Source of the DNA: Oceanispirochaeta sp963676905
GTDB lineage: Bacteria; Spirochaetota; Spirochaetia; DSM-2461
Length of the DNA stretch: 64,000 bases
NCBI GenBank assembly: GCA_963676905.2
Contig: CAXXVE010000001.1
Location: 868,001 to 932,000 of the forward strand
Direction of reading: 5' to 3'
The notes beneath the pieces are model-generated. The model had not been told where the DNA came from. It did no database searches and was given only the letters and a program-made list of their open reading frames with translations. Positions 35,574 through 42,855 of the stretch are shown here, piece after piece (within the stretch, counting starts at the first letter, position 1; the number at the start of each line of letters is the position of its first letter). The translations under genes were made by a program, and so were the position numbers.

Positions 35574-36714
35574 CCTTGGATTTCCCGGAGAATCTAAAGA
35601 GGTTTCCGGTGATATGTCGGCTAAAACTTCTACCGGGAGTAAGCAGAATGCTTGCCCCGGTTCCTATAAGGGTTTATCTATTGCGACATATCTCACCGGG
35701 AGCGAAAGCGACCCAAATGAGGTTTCCTACAACCAACTGACAGCCAATGAGAAGGCATACCTGAGGGAAGAGAACGAAAGGCTGTCCAGGTACAAAACTT
35801 TCAGGGAATACCGGGAAGCCAAGTTTGAGAACAAACACGGATTCCCTCTCTCTTGGAAGGAACATGAAATCAGGCCGATCATCTATCGGCGCAGGGGCGA
35901 AATCACATACACCATGGAGAAAAGCCCCCACATGACAGTTCTTCGCAAGAAGGAATATTATCCAGACAAAAAACATGGTGGCGGTAGCAGAGGAAATGTT
36001 ACCGACTACTCGTGGAAGAGTAGAAAGAGATTCTATGAGAGACTTCTCTGTATCGATTGGAATGAAATCCCTGAAGAGAATATTTGCTTCGCAACTCTGA
36101 CATATCCTGATCAGTACCCCAAAGATGGGATTGAGATAAAGAGGGAACTTGATGTCTTATCAAAACGGATGAAGCGTTTTGGAAAGACTCAATACGGTGA
36201 TCTCTCCTTTGTCTGGAAACTTGAGTTTCAGAAAAGGGGTGCTCCCCATTATCACTTCATCATTGTCACTGAAAGACCAATGATCCTGCATGACTTCAGA
36301 TCATGGCTCTCAGAGGCATGGGCTGATATTGTTAAGAAGTGGATGGAATCGGAGAACCTTGAATCTGAACTAATTGAATCAGAGTATCAGAAGCATCTGA
36401 AAGCAGGTATAGAGGCTGATCCTGTTAAGAAGAACAAGGTCGGTATGATTAGCTACCTTGCTCTTTATGTTGGTGGTAAGACAAAGAAGAAGGCAAAAGA
36501 ATATCAGCACCATTTACCTGAAAAGTATTCCAATGTCGGACGGTGGTGGGGGATTTATGGGCAAAGACTTAAAGAAAGGCATAAAATGATAAAAGAGCTA
36601 ACAGAGCAAGAATATTATGAGAAAATTTTTGAATTCAAGGAATACTGGGAAAAGAACAGACTCCCCGATTATGCTGATAAAAAATCAAGAATCGTTTTAT
36701 ACTCTTTTACATAG
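35554..36714 (+). CDS. Rolling-circle replication initiator (HUH Rep, gpII/ORF2-like)
   Basis: A 386-residue protein expected to nick one strand at the origin and stay attached through a tyrosine. Motif 1 is FATLTYPDQYP near residue 180; the metal-binding HUH motif is H232-Y-H234 in GAPHYHFIIV; the nicking tyrosines are Y301 and Y305 in YLALYVGGKTKKK (two-Tyr form). GRWWGIYG is a motif shared with Rep proteins of filamentous phages and related plasmids. I chose the ATG at 35554 since AGGGGG lies 8 bases upstream. The first about 90 residues are extra and Ser/Gly-rich. It converges on the DUF4365 gene with an 8-bp overlap. Confidence 0.83.
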   Translation: MSDQQFNLGFPGESKEVSGDMSAKTSTGSKQNACPGSYKGLSIATYLTGSESDPNEVSYNQLTANEKAYLREENERLSRYKTFREYREAKFENKHGFPLSWKEHEIRPIIYRRRGEITYTMEKSPHMTVLRKKEYYPDKKHGGGSRGNVTDYSWKSRKRFYERLLCIDWNEIPEENICFATLTYPDQYPKDGIEIKRELDVLSKRMKRFGKTQYGDLSFVWKLEFQKRGAPHYHFIIVTERPMILHDFRSWLSEAWADIVKKWMESENLESELIESEYQKHLKAGIEADPVKKNKVGMISYLALYVGGKTKKKAKEYQHHLPEKYSNVGRWWGIYGQRLKERHKMIKELTEQEYYEKIFEFKEYWEKNRLPDYADKKSRIVLYSFT

Positions 36715-37738
36715 TGGGAGGAGGGGTGCTTAATAGCTTTGTGTAAAAATCCAATAAACCAAGAGAAATCTCTTTATTGATTTCATGGTTTGAATTAGGT
36801 GAATCGATTCCGTTTGATTCAGTGAAAAAATTTAAGTTTTCAAACATTAGATCAAAAAACTTATCAATACTTTTTGGATCTATCTCAATGTAAAATCCTT
36901 TATCATATTTGGTTCTGTCAGTTTCTTTTGTTAGAAGATGGAGTAGGATTTTCAATCCAGAACTTACAGAATTGTCATATGAAAGAAAATAGAACCACGG
37001 AACTTTCTGATTGATAGATTCTTTTAACCAATTTTGGATCTCAGGAATATCAACTATCTCTCTATGGTCATCATCATATTCAGGAAAGTAAATATCTAGA
37101 CTTGAACGTGACTTGATTGTTTGCTCTCTATTTTTCGTCAAACGTTTAAAGAAAGAATTTATATAAGAGAAACTCATACTTAAAATTTCATCTTTTGGAA
37201 TTGCAACAACACCTAATTCAGAGTTTTGTATTACGTTATCGATTTGCCAATTCCTTCTTATTATATCTTGATAATCAATAGGTGGATTTATATAGGCCAT
37301 CCAGTCGGATTTTGTATCCAATGTTAATGTTTGGTTATTGGGTATTTCTATCCACCAACCGTTTTTCATCGGGGATGTTTTTTCTATCTCAAATAATACC
37401 CAGTTTATACGACTGAAACTATCATCAATAATTAATAAGATTACTGGTTGCTCGATATTGAGATAGTAGTTTAGATGTTTATCTTTTCCTTTGTATTTGA
37501 ATCCACCAGATGATTTTGAAAAATATGAATCACCATGTTTGATTTGTATTCCGATTTGCTTGCCCGTTACTGATTCATCATCAACAATTTCCAAGTAGGC
37601 ATCTATGCCGAAATCTTTTTCAACAGGAATTGCATGATAGATCCATTCAAACTGCTCAGTAATGAAGTGTTCAATATAAGTCTGACCGCTCATTCCTTTT
37701 TGGCTGGATTTCTTCATTTTCGGAAAATGACTAGACAT
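36707..37738 (-). CDS. DUF4365 (PD-(D/E)XK nuclease-like) cargo protein
   Basis: A 343-residue protein. The N-terminal about 150 residues match the DUF4365 pattern: GMSGQTYIEHFITEQF, then KDFGIDAYLEI with D46 and E50, then GIQIKHG with Q65 and K67, laid out like a PD-(D/E)XK nuclease centre. The C-terminal half is AT-rich, helical and unrecognised (DKGFYIEIDPKSIDKFFDLM). The start is an ATG with GGTGGG 8 bases upstream. It lies 29 bp after the integrase stop on the same strand, so it is probably co-transcribed. DUF4365 proteins often sit in mobile or defence loci; an anti-phage role is only inferred. Confidence 0.72.
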   Translation of the reverse strand: MSSHFPKMKKSSQKGMSGQTYIEHFITEQFEWIYHAIPVEKDFGIDAYLEIVDDESVTGKQIGIQIKHGDSYFSKSSGGFKYKGKDKHLNYYLNIEQPVILLIIDDSFSRINWVLFEIEKTSPMKNGWWIEIPNNQTLTLDTKSDWMAYINPPIDYQDIIRRNWQIDNVIQNSELGVVAIPKDEILSMSFSYINSFFKRLTKNREQTIKSRSSLDIYFPEYDDDHREIVDIPEIQNWLKESINQKVPWFYFLSYDNSVSSGLKILLHLLTKETDRTKYDKGFYIEIDPKSIDKFFDLMFENLNFFTESNGIDSPNSNHEINKEISLGLLDFYTKLLSTPPPTM

Positions 37739-37767
37739 AAACAATTCCCACCTATTTTGATAAGTAA

Positions 37768-38883
37768 TTAATTAAGGATACTTCGTTTTAGTAAATTGTA
37801 AATAGAATTATTATCAGGATGATCATAATGCTCAGACATCTCCTTAGACTGATGTCCTGTAAGCATCTGCAATGTCTCCTGTGGGAGAACTCTCCGCATC
37901 CGGGTATTGAAAGTATGCCGGAAGCTGTGAACTACCAGATTCCTTTCGGATGTATTAATTTCCAGTTTAGCCAATACCTTAATCAACTTCTTTGAAAGTA
38001 CTCCCCGTTCCATCGGGGTAGAACATGATGATCCGTAGAAAATCAGATCGTCCATTTCATTAAAGGGTGTGGCATCAAGCCAGTTGGATAACAGTTTGGC
38101 TCCTCGCTGATCCATGACAACCACTCTGGTTTTACCGTTCTTGGGTAGACCTATTTCCTGATTGTTCTTCACGGCGTGCATGATCGCCAGTCCACCTAAT
38201 TCATCGTCCCATATCACATCTTTCCATCTGAGGGCTCTCAGCTCTCCTGAGCGGATTCCAGTGCAATACAGAAGGTACATTGACACTGCAAGCCGTTGCT
38301 CGTCCCAGAGGTCGAATATTTCAGTATCATCGGCGGGGAAGAGGGAAGTGATCTCATCATCAGAAAAGATATCCCTCTTTGCGTTCTGCCTTGCAAGCTG
38401 TTTGACAAGTTCCAGAGGATTCCGGGGAATGATCCCCTCCTGTGATGCTTCGGTCAAAACAATTTTGAAGGTGCTTAGAATATTGTTCTTTGTCTGGTTG
38501 GCTTTATCCAGATGAATCAGCCAGTTCTCAATTTCAATACTGTTGAGGTCGGTCAACAGGTATGACCCGAAAACCGGGAGAATGTGATTTACCAAGTGTC
38601 CCCGTCTCTGCTGTGCTACATCGATTGAAAACCGGTGTCCCTTGGAGTGCTGACGTTTGATCCAGAGGCACTGATCCCAGATGAAAAAGTTCTGAGTGTA
38701 TCCTGAAAGGGTGATTCCCTTCTTTGGATTTTTTTTCTTAAAGATAAATTCCTGGGCAACTTCTTCGGCCTCATATTTGAGAGTTTTGCCAGTAGAACGG
38801 CTTTTTCGGGTGTCATTCTCATAGAAATGGAAGTACCAGACTTTCTGTCCTTTTCGTCTAAAAAGGGTGTAATCGTGTCTCAT
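37768..38883 (-). CDS. Tyrosine recombinase (integrase) of the element
   Basis: A 371-residue phage-type integrase that would catalyse recombination between attP and the tRNA-Leu gene. It has an N-terminal arm-binding domain (VWYFHFYENDTRKSRSTGKT), a SAM-like core-binding domain, and a catalytic domain with Arg in CTGIRSGELRALRW, HSFRHTF as H-x-x-R, LTGHQSK, and the nucleophile Tyr in MSEHYDHP. The frame opens further upstream to an ATG at 38937, but that stretch is built from the GGTGTAAG repeats and a terminator. The ATG at 38883 starts the conserved domain, so I prefer it. Confidence 0.93.
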   Translation of the reverse strand: MRHDYTLFRRKGQKVWYFHFYENDTRKSRSTGKTLKYEAEEVAQEFIFKKKNPKKGITLSGYTQNFFIWDQCLWIKRQHSKGHRFSIDVAQQRRGHLVNHILPVFGSYLLTDLNSIEIENWLIHLDKANQTKNNILSTFKIVLTEASQEGIIPRNPLELVKQLARQNAKRDIFSDDEITSLFPADDTEIFDLWDEQRLAVSMYLLYCTGIRSGELRALRWKDVIWDDELGGLAIMHAVKNNQEIGLPKNGKTRVVVMDQRGAKLLSNWLDATPFNEMDDLIFYGSSCSTPMERGVLSKKLIKVLAKLEINTSERNLVVHSFRHTFNTRMRRVLPQETLQMLTGHQSKEMSEHYDHPDNNSIYNLLKRSILN

Positions 38884-38895
38884 AACTATATTTTT

Positions 38896-38915
38896 GGTGT
38901 AAGTTCTGGTGTAAG
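38896..38915 (+). promoter_or_regulatory. Candidate integrase arm-type sites, right end
   Basis: Two GGTGTAAG octamers (38896-38903 and 38908-38915), 12 bp apart, just upstream of the integrase start. The same octamer is repeated near the left end. Binding here could also repress the integrase gene. Confidence 0.45.
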
Positions 38916-38937
38916 TCAAGTAAACAGAAAAGGGCAT

Positions 38938-38967
38938 AAAAAAAGGCTCCTCGTAATGAGAAGCCTT
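38938..38967 (-). terminator. Terminator between tRNA-Leu and the integrase gene
   Basis: On the minus strand, AAGGCT-x-CTC pairs with GAG-x-AGCCTT (one mismatch, 5-base loop) and is followed by seven T's. It lies directly after the tRNA 3' end and stops tRNA transcription before the integrase. It was carried in by the element and replaces the original terminator at 33975-34014. Confidence 0.75.
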
Positions 38968-38997
38968 AACATTATATGCTATATAGCTTTAATAAAG

Positions 38998-39054
38998 TGC
39001 CTGGAAGAGGACTCGAACCTCCACGCCCTTGCGAGCACTAGTCCCTGAAACTAG
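38998..39054 (-). repeat. attR-type end: 57-bp repeat forming the 3' part of tRNA-Leu(CAG)
   Basis: Identical to 34015-34071. Here it completes the intact tRNA gene, so the element restored the tRNA when it integrated. The crossover must lie in or near the anticodon stem-loop. Confidence 0.93.
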
Positions 39055-39081
39055 CGTGTCTACCAATTTCACCATCCAGGC
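38998..39081 (-). tRNA. tRNA-Leu (anticodon CAG)
   Basis: 84 nt without encoded CCA. The acceptor stem GCCTGGA pairs with TCCAGGC; the D-arm contains AATTGGTAGACA; the anticodon arm is CTAGT-TTCAGGG-ACTAG with anticodon CAG; there is a long class II variable arm and a T-arm GGTTCGAGTCC. The 3' 57 nt derive from the integrated element and the 5' 27 nt from the chromosome. Confidence 0.95.
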
Positions 39082-39153
39082 AATTGGTACTCAGGGATAT
39101 TACTTAAAAGGAAAAAAACTGTCAATATCACTTTCAATGAACTTTTCCTGAAA

Positions 39154-40593
39154 TTATTTCATAGCTTTTCTGATCAGTTCTCCCAGACGAATCACTGCTG
39201 TTCTGGTCTCCTCTGTGATGGGTGAGGCATAGCTGATGCGCAGACAGTTTCTGTATCGCTCTCCCACGGAAAATGCCTGACCCGGGACGCTGCTGATTCC
39301 TTCCTGGAGAGCCTTTTCAAAGAGATCCAGACAGTCCGTTCTTTCCGGCAGTTCCACCCAGAAATAGAAGCCTCCAGCCGGATTGGTGATGGCTGTCCCT
39401 TCAGGAAAGGCAGTAATGAGAAGCTGCCTCATTTCAGCCGCCTGCCGGGAGATCATTTTCTGAAGATTCTGAAGATTTTTCTCATAACGGGGAGTGGTCA
39501 GATATCCGGCAACCGCCTTCTGAACCATGGCGCTTCCTCCAAGGGAGAGGGACATTTTAAGCTTCCGGCACTGCTCGTGTTTCTTTCCACCAGCCAGCCA
39601 GCCGATTCTGACACCCGGACTGATTGTCTTTGACAGAGAGGAACAGTAGATCACATTGTCAGATGTATCAAAGCTTTTCAGGGGGCGCTCCTGCCGCCCT
39701 TCAAAGGAGCAGCTGTTGTATACATCATCCTCGATGAGGGGGACACCGTATTGTGCTGTCATCTTAACAGCTTTCTGTCGGTTCTCCTCACCCATAACAA
39801 AACCGAGAGGATTCTGATAAAGGGCAGTCATGATAACAGCCTTCACATCCTCCTTTTGCAGAACAGATTCAAGATTTTTAAGATTCATTCCCTCTTCCGC
39901 ATCTGTGGGGATCGTGATAACCCTCCGCTTCAACTGATCCAGAATCTGTATGATTCCCAGGAACACCGGGCTCTCTGTTACAATAATATCCCCGGGGGAG
40001 GAGCAGCTTTCGATGGCCAGACCCAGAGCTTCGCTGCATCCGTTGGTAATAAGGATGTCTCTGTAGGAGAGAGATACGCCTCTGTCCAGCATCACGGAGG
40101 TGAGGGCTCGTCTCAGTTCCCGGTTTCCCCCTTCATCGCAGTACTCTGTCAGAAGACGGGGCTCCTCTTTCAGGACTGATAGAATGCTCTGTTTCAGGTG
40201 CTTGGCGGGCAGAAGGCTCTCGTGGGGATTTCCAGCCCCCAGGGGAATGACAGAACTGTCGTTACCTGCCTCAACAATTCTGCCAATAATGCTCAGAGGG
40301 ACTGCCTCTTCAGAGTTAAGGTAGTATTTTTCCTTCTGCGGTTCGGGGAGAGGGGTGGATAGAGGATTTCTGGCAAAGAAGCCGGACTTCTCGACTGCAT
40401 AGGCAAGCCCCTGTCTTTCGAGCAGTTCATAGGCCTGCATAACAACAGAGACGGCACAGTTATAACGGCTGCTCAGTGTCCTGAGTGAGGGAAGCCTGCT
40501 GCCGTAGCTGATGGTTCCCTCTTTTATGGCTCCCGAGATCTGATGGGCAATCTCTTCATATCTGTAAACAGTTTTTTCTGTACCGGTACTCAT
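39154..40593 (-). CDS. MocR/PdxR-type regulator (GntR-HTH plus aminotransferase domain)
   Basis: A 479-residue PLP-dependent transcription factor. The N-terminal GntR winged helix (ISYGSRLPSLRTLSSRYNCA, QAYELLERQGLAYAVEKSGF) is joined to a fold-type I aminotransferase domain. The PLP-binding lysine is in CSSLSKTISPGVRIGW, and VPLIEDDVYNSCSF carries the Asp that contacts the pyridine ring. Such regulators sense PLP or amino-compounds. It is divergent from a LysE-type exporter gene, its likely target. Two ATAAATTGTA repeats sit in the shared promoter region. Confidence 0.92.
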   Translation of the reverse strand: MSTGTEKTVYRYEEIAHQISGAIKEGTISYGSRLPSLRTLSSRYNCAVSVVMQAYELLERQGLAYAVEKSGFFARNPLSTPLPEPQKEKYYLNSEEAVPLSIIGRIVEAGNDSSVIPLGAGNPHESLLPAKHLKQSILSVLKEEPRLLTEYCDEGGNRELRRALTSVMLDRGVSLSYRDILITNGCSEALGLAIESCSSPGDIIVTESPVFLGIIQILDQLKRRVITIPTDAEEGMNLKNLESVLQKEDVKAVIMTALYQNPLGFVMGEENRQKAVKMTAQYGVPLIEDDVYNSCSFEGRQERPLKSFDTSDNVIYCSSLSKTISPGVRIGWLAGGKKHEQCRKLKMSLSLGGSAMVQKAVAGYLTTPRYEKNLQNLQKMISRQAAEMRQLLITAFPEGTAITNPAGGFYFWVELPERTDCLDLFEKALQEGISSVPGQAFSVGERYRNCLRISYASPITEETRTAVIRLGELIRKAMK

Positions 40594-40595
40594 GG

Positions 40596-40638
40596 ATAAA
40601 TTGTAAAACTGTTATGGTTGAAAAGTCAATAAATTGTA
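40596..40638. promoter_or_regulatory. ATAAATTGTA direct repeats, candidate MocR operator
   Basis: The 10-mer ATAAATTGTA occurs at 40596-40605 and again at 40629-40638, 33 bp (about three helical turns) apart, in the gap between the divergent MocR and LysE genes. MocR proteins commonly bind widely spaced direct repeats on one face of the helix. Confidence 0.5.
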
Positions 40639-40699
40639 TCTGTTTGGGTTTTCTGTTTCCTTCTAATCTTGAATCAGATTGTATTTCAGGAGGCTGAAA

Positions 40700-41299
40700 A
40701 TGAAAAATATACTGATACCGGCGGTGATTTTTATTATTACCATGACAGTGACACCGGGGCCTAATAATATGCTTCTCACTGTTTCGGGGGCAAAATTCGG
40801 TTATAGAAAATCCCTTCCCTTTATTGTCGGGATTATCATTGGAGAGGTGAGTCAGCTGGTTTTGTCAGCCCTTGGTCTGGGGGTTCTGTTTCTCCACTAT
40901 CCTCTGGCCCAGCTGCTTCTTAAAATTACAGGAAGCCTCTATCTGGTTTACCTGGCTGTAAAAATAGCCTTTTCCAGAAAGTCGGGGAAATCAGCAGAAG
41001 ATAAGGTGGATGAACCCATGTCTATGCTGCATGGCATCTTCTTCCAGTATTTGAATCCCAAGGCTTATGTTTTTGCACTGACGGTCATGTCAGTCTATCC
41101 GCTGCAGGGAGAGCTGTTTTTCCAGTCGGCCCTCCTGATTATAATCAGTTTTATTTTGATCTGTCCCCTGTCCGTTTCTCTTTGGGCGGGGTTTGGTTCA
41201 CTTTTAAAGCCCCTGATGATGAACGGCAGATATGCCCGGAGCATGAATTATGTACTGGGTGGAGTGACTGCACTTTCGGTAGTTTTTATTCTTATGTAA
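40700..41299 (+). CDS. LysE/RhtB-family amino-acid exporter
   Basis: A 199-residue inner-membrane transporter with about six helices. The family motif is MTVTPGPNNMLLTVSGAKFG, with the second block LPFIVGIIIGEVSQLVL and LKITGSLYLVYLAVKI. It exports amino acids or derivatives by proton antiport. I chose the ATG at 40700 because an AGGAGG ribosome binding site lies just upstream; the open frame reaches back to 40679. It is divergent from the MocR gene and probably controlled by it. Confidence 0.92.
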   Translation: MKNILIPAVIFIITMTVTPGPNNMLLTVSGAKFGYRKSLPFIVGIIIGEVSQLVLSALGLGVLFLHYPLAQLLLKITGSLYLVYLAVKIAFSRKSGKSAEDKVDEPMSMLHGIFFQYLNPKAYVFALTVMSVYPLQGELFFQSALLIIISFILICPLSVSLWAGFGSLLKPLMMNGRYARSMNYVLGGVTALSVVFILM

Positions 41300-41399
41300 G
41301 AGAATTTAAACATAAAGCTTCAAGGATACCGGCTCTTATGAAATGAGGATGCATATAACTTTTATTGCAGATAAAAATATGAGATAGGAAGTGAAAATC

Positions 41400-41483
41400 T
41401 ACCGGCGATCGGACTCGAACCGATACAGGATTGCTCCCAGCAGATTTTGAGTCTGCCGTGTCTACCAATTTCACCACGCCGGC
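41400..41483 (-). tRNA. tRNA-Leu (anticodon CAA)
   Basis: 84 nt. The acceptor stem GCCGGCG pairs with CGCCGGT (G-U at the first pair); the D-arm has AATTGGTAGACA; the anticodon arm is GCAGA-CTCAAAA-TCTGC, anticodon CAA; there is a long variable arm and a T-arm GGTTCGAGTCC. It is a class II leucine tRNA reading UUG and shares the D-arm sequence with the other tRNA-Leu. CCA is not encoded. Confidence 0.95.
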
Positions 41484-41628
41484 GGGTATGAGGAAAGATA
41501 GCCTGTGATCTGACCCTCTGTCAAGGAGTCCCCCTAATGGTATACCCATTTGAAATTTGACTTTCAACCATGTATATATTTATTTTTATATACACGTTCC
41601 TGTCAGAATGACAGCGGGAGGTATTTGT

Positions 41629-42000
41629 GTGAAAAAAATTACTTTGCTATTGGTTGTGTTTATATTGGGATCGGGAGTTCTGTTTGCGGAGGATGCCGAT
41701 TATTCAAAGTATGAGGATCTGAAGAATCTGCTTGAGTCTGATACGGATGACTATCTTTTTCTGGATGTCAGAACGGATCAGGAGTACAGCGGCGGCCATA
41801 TACCCGGAGCTTTGAATATTCCCTATGATGAACTCCCGGGGGCCCTGCCTGCCGGAACAGGGAAAGACAAGACTATTATTGTCTACTGCAGAAGCGGGAA
41901 CCGATCAGGTCAGGCGGCAAGAGCCCTCAAGAGAGCCGGATATACGGATATTCATGACTTTGGAGGCATCGGGCGCTGGCGGGGAGAATTGAAAAAATAA
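41629..42000 (+). CDS. Exported rhodanese-domain protein
   Basis: A 123-residue protein with a signal peptide (VKKITLLLVVFILGSGVLFA) and a single rhodanese domain. FLDVRTDQEYSGGHIPGALN is the CH2A-like region, and VYCRSGNRSGQAA is the active-site loop with the catalytic Cys. It probably handles sulfane sulfur in the periplasm. I chose the GTG at 41629, 6 bases after a GGGAGG ribosome binding site, which directly starts the signal peptide. Confidence 0.88.
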   Translation: MKKITLLLVVFILGSGVLFAEDADYSKYEDLKNLLESDTDDYLFLDVRTDQEYSGGHIPGALNIPYDELPGALPAGTGKDKTIIVYCRSGNRSGQAARALKRAGYTDIHDFGGIGRWRGELKK

Positions 42001-42052
42001 TATTGAGCAAGCAGCCTTTCCGGGACTAATATATGGGAACGGAGGCTGCTTG

Positions 42053-42781
42053 ATGTTTTATATAGGAACCATTCTATTCTGGATCTTCTTTGCACTGACC
42101 GTGGCAATAATGTTTGTGCCCGCCGTTCTGATATGGCTTGTCACTTTCCCTTTTGACAGAAACAAAAAAGTTCTGCATATCTATTCCTGTTTCTGGGGTT
42201 CCATCTACACCTGGTTCAATCCATTTCTCAAGGTAACAATCACAGGCAGGGAGAAGCTGAAGAGAGGGCAGTCCTATGTGTACTGCCCCAATCACTCCTC
42301 AATGATGGATATTGTGATACTCTACCGCCTTTTTACCCACTTCAAGTGGGTCTCCAAAAAGGTGATGATGAAGGTTCCCTTTCTTGGATGGAACATGTTT
42401 CTCAACGGATATCTCTCCATAGACCGCAACAGTCCCAAATCACAAATTCAGATGATGAAGAAGGCCGAAGCTCTGCTGAAAAGGGGAAGTTCCATCATGA
42501 TCTTCCCCGAGGGGACCCGGTCAAAAGACGGGACCCTCGGGAAATTCAGAGACGGCGCCTTTGTCCTCTCTCAAAAGACTGGAGCACCTGTTGTTCCCAT
42601 TGCCATCGAGGGCTCAAGGGAACCCTTTGGTGACGGGTCCATTTGGTACCGCCGAGTATATCCCATGACAATTAATATTCTTGATCCTGTTATGCCGGAT
42701 GAAGCCGAGAGCCCCAAGGCCCTGGGGCGGGAGACAAGGAACAAAATAGCTGAAAAACTGGGGCAGGAGACAGGCGGCTGA
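42053..42781 (+). CDS. plsC: 1-acyl-sn-glycerol-3-phosphate acyltransferase (PlsC type)
   Basis: Acylates lysophosphatidic acid in phospholipid synthesis at the membrane. The 242-residue protein has an N-terminal membrane helix (residues about 4-30) and the acyltransferase blocks CPNHSSMMD (catalytic H and D), GYLSIDRNS, MIFPEGTRSKDG and VPIAIEGS. A GGAGG ribosome binding site lies 7 bases upstream. The convergent AMP-ligase gene may activate fatty acids. Assignment to plsC rather than another PlsC-like acyltransferase is moderate. Confidence 0.85.
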   Translation: MFYIGTILFWIFFALTVAIMFVPAVLIWLVTFPFDRNKKVLHIYSCFWGSIYTWFNPFLKVTITGREKLKRGQSYVYCPNHSSMMDIVILYRLFTHFKWVSKKVMMKVPFLGWNMFLNGYLSIDRNSPKSQIQMMKKAEALLKRGSSIMIFPEGTRSKDGTLGKFRDGAFVLSQKTGAPVVPIAIEGSREPFGDGSIWYRRVYPMTINILDPVMPDEAESPKALGRETRNKIAEKLGQETGG

Positions 42782-42806
42782 ATCTGCCCCGCCGGATCAG
42801 GCGGGC

Positions 42807-42835
42807 AAAAGAAAACCCTCCCGGCCGGGAGGGTT
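42807..42835 (-). terminator. Intrinsic terminator of the AMP-ligase gene
   Basis: A perfect 22-bp palindrome, AACCCTCCCGG followed by CCGGGAGGGTT (42814-42835), followed on the minus strand by TTTTCTTTT. A second, weaker GC hairpin lies beside it at about 42785-42806. Confidence 0.85.
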
Positions 42836-42855
42836 GGTGTTCAATTTAAAGAACC

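Larger units (their letters stand above)
34015..39054. mobile_element. Integrated about 5-kb element in tRNA-Leu(CAG): integrase plus rolling-circle Rep
   Basis: Bounded by a perfect 57-bp direct repeat of the tRNA-Leu 3' part. Contents from left: four-helix membrane protein (-), small DNA-binding-like protein (+), excisionase-like HTH (+), HUH replication protein (+), DUF4365 protein (-), tyrosine integrase (-) next to the tRNA. Several genes are visibly more AT-rich than the flanks. No capsid, portal, coat, Zot or type IV secretion genes are present. It fits an integrated rolling-circle plasmid or satellite able to excise and replicate. Activity is inferred, not shown. Confidence 0.88.

Noticed and set aside
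38162..38515. Plus-strand frame antisense to the integrase
   Set aside because: Shadow of the integrase coding strand; Ser/Arg-rich and without a plausible start.
38884..38937. Longer integrase start at 38937
   Set aside because: The apparent GAGGAG ribosome binding site is one arm of a terminator, and the extra residues are coded by the GGTGTAAG repeats; the conserved domain starts at 38883.
34015..39054. Filamentous prophage interpretation of the element
   Set aside because: Rep resembles gpII-type initiators, but no coat, Zot or adsorption protein genes are present.
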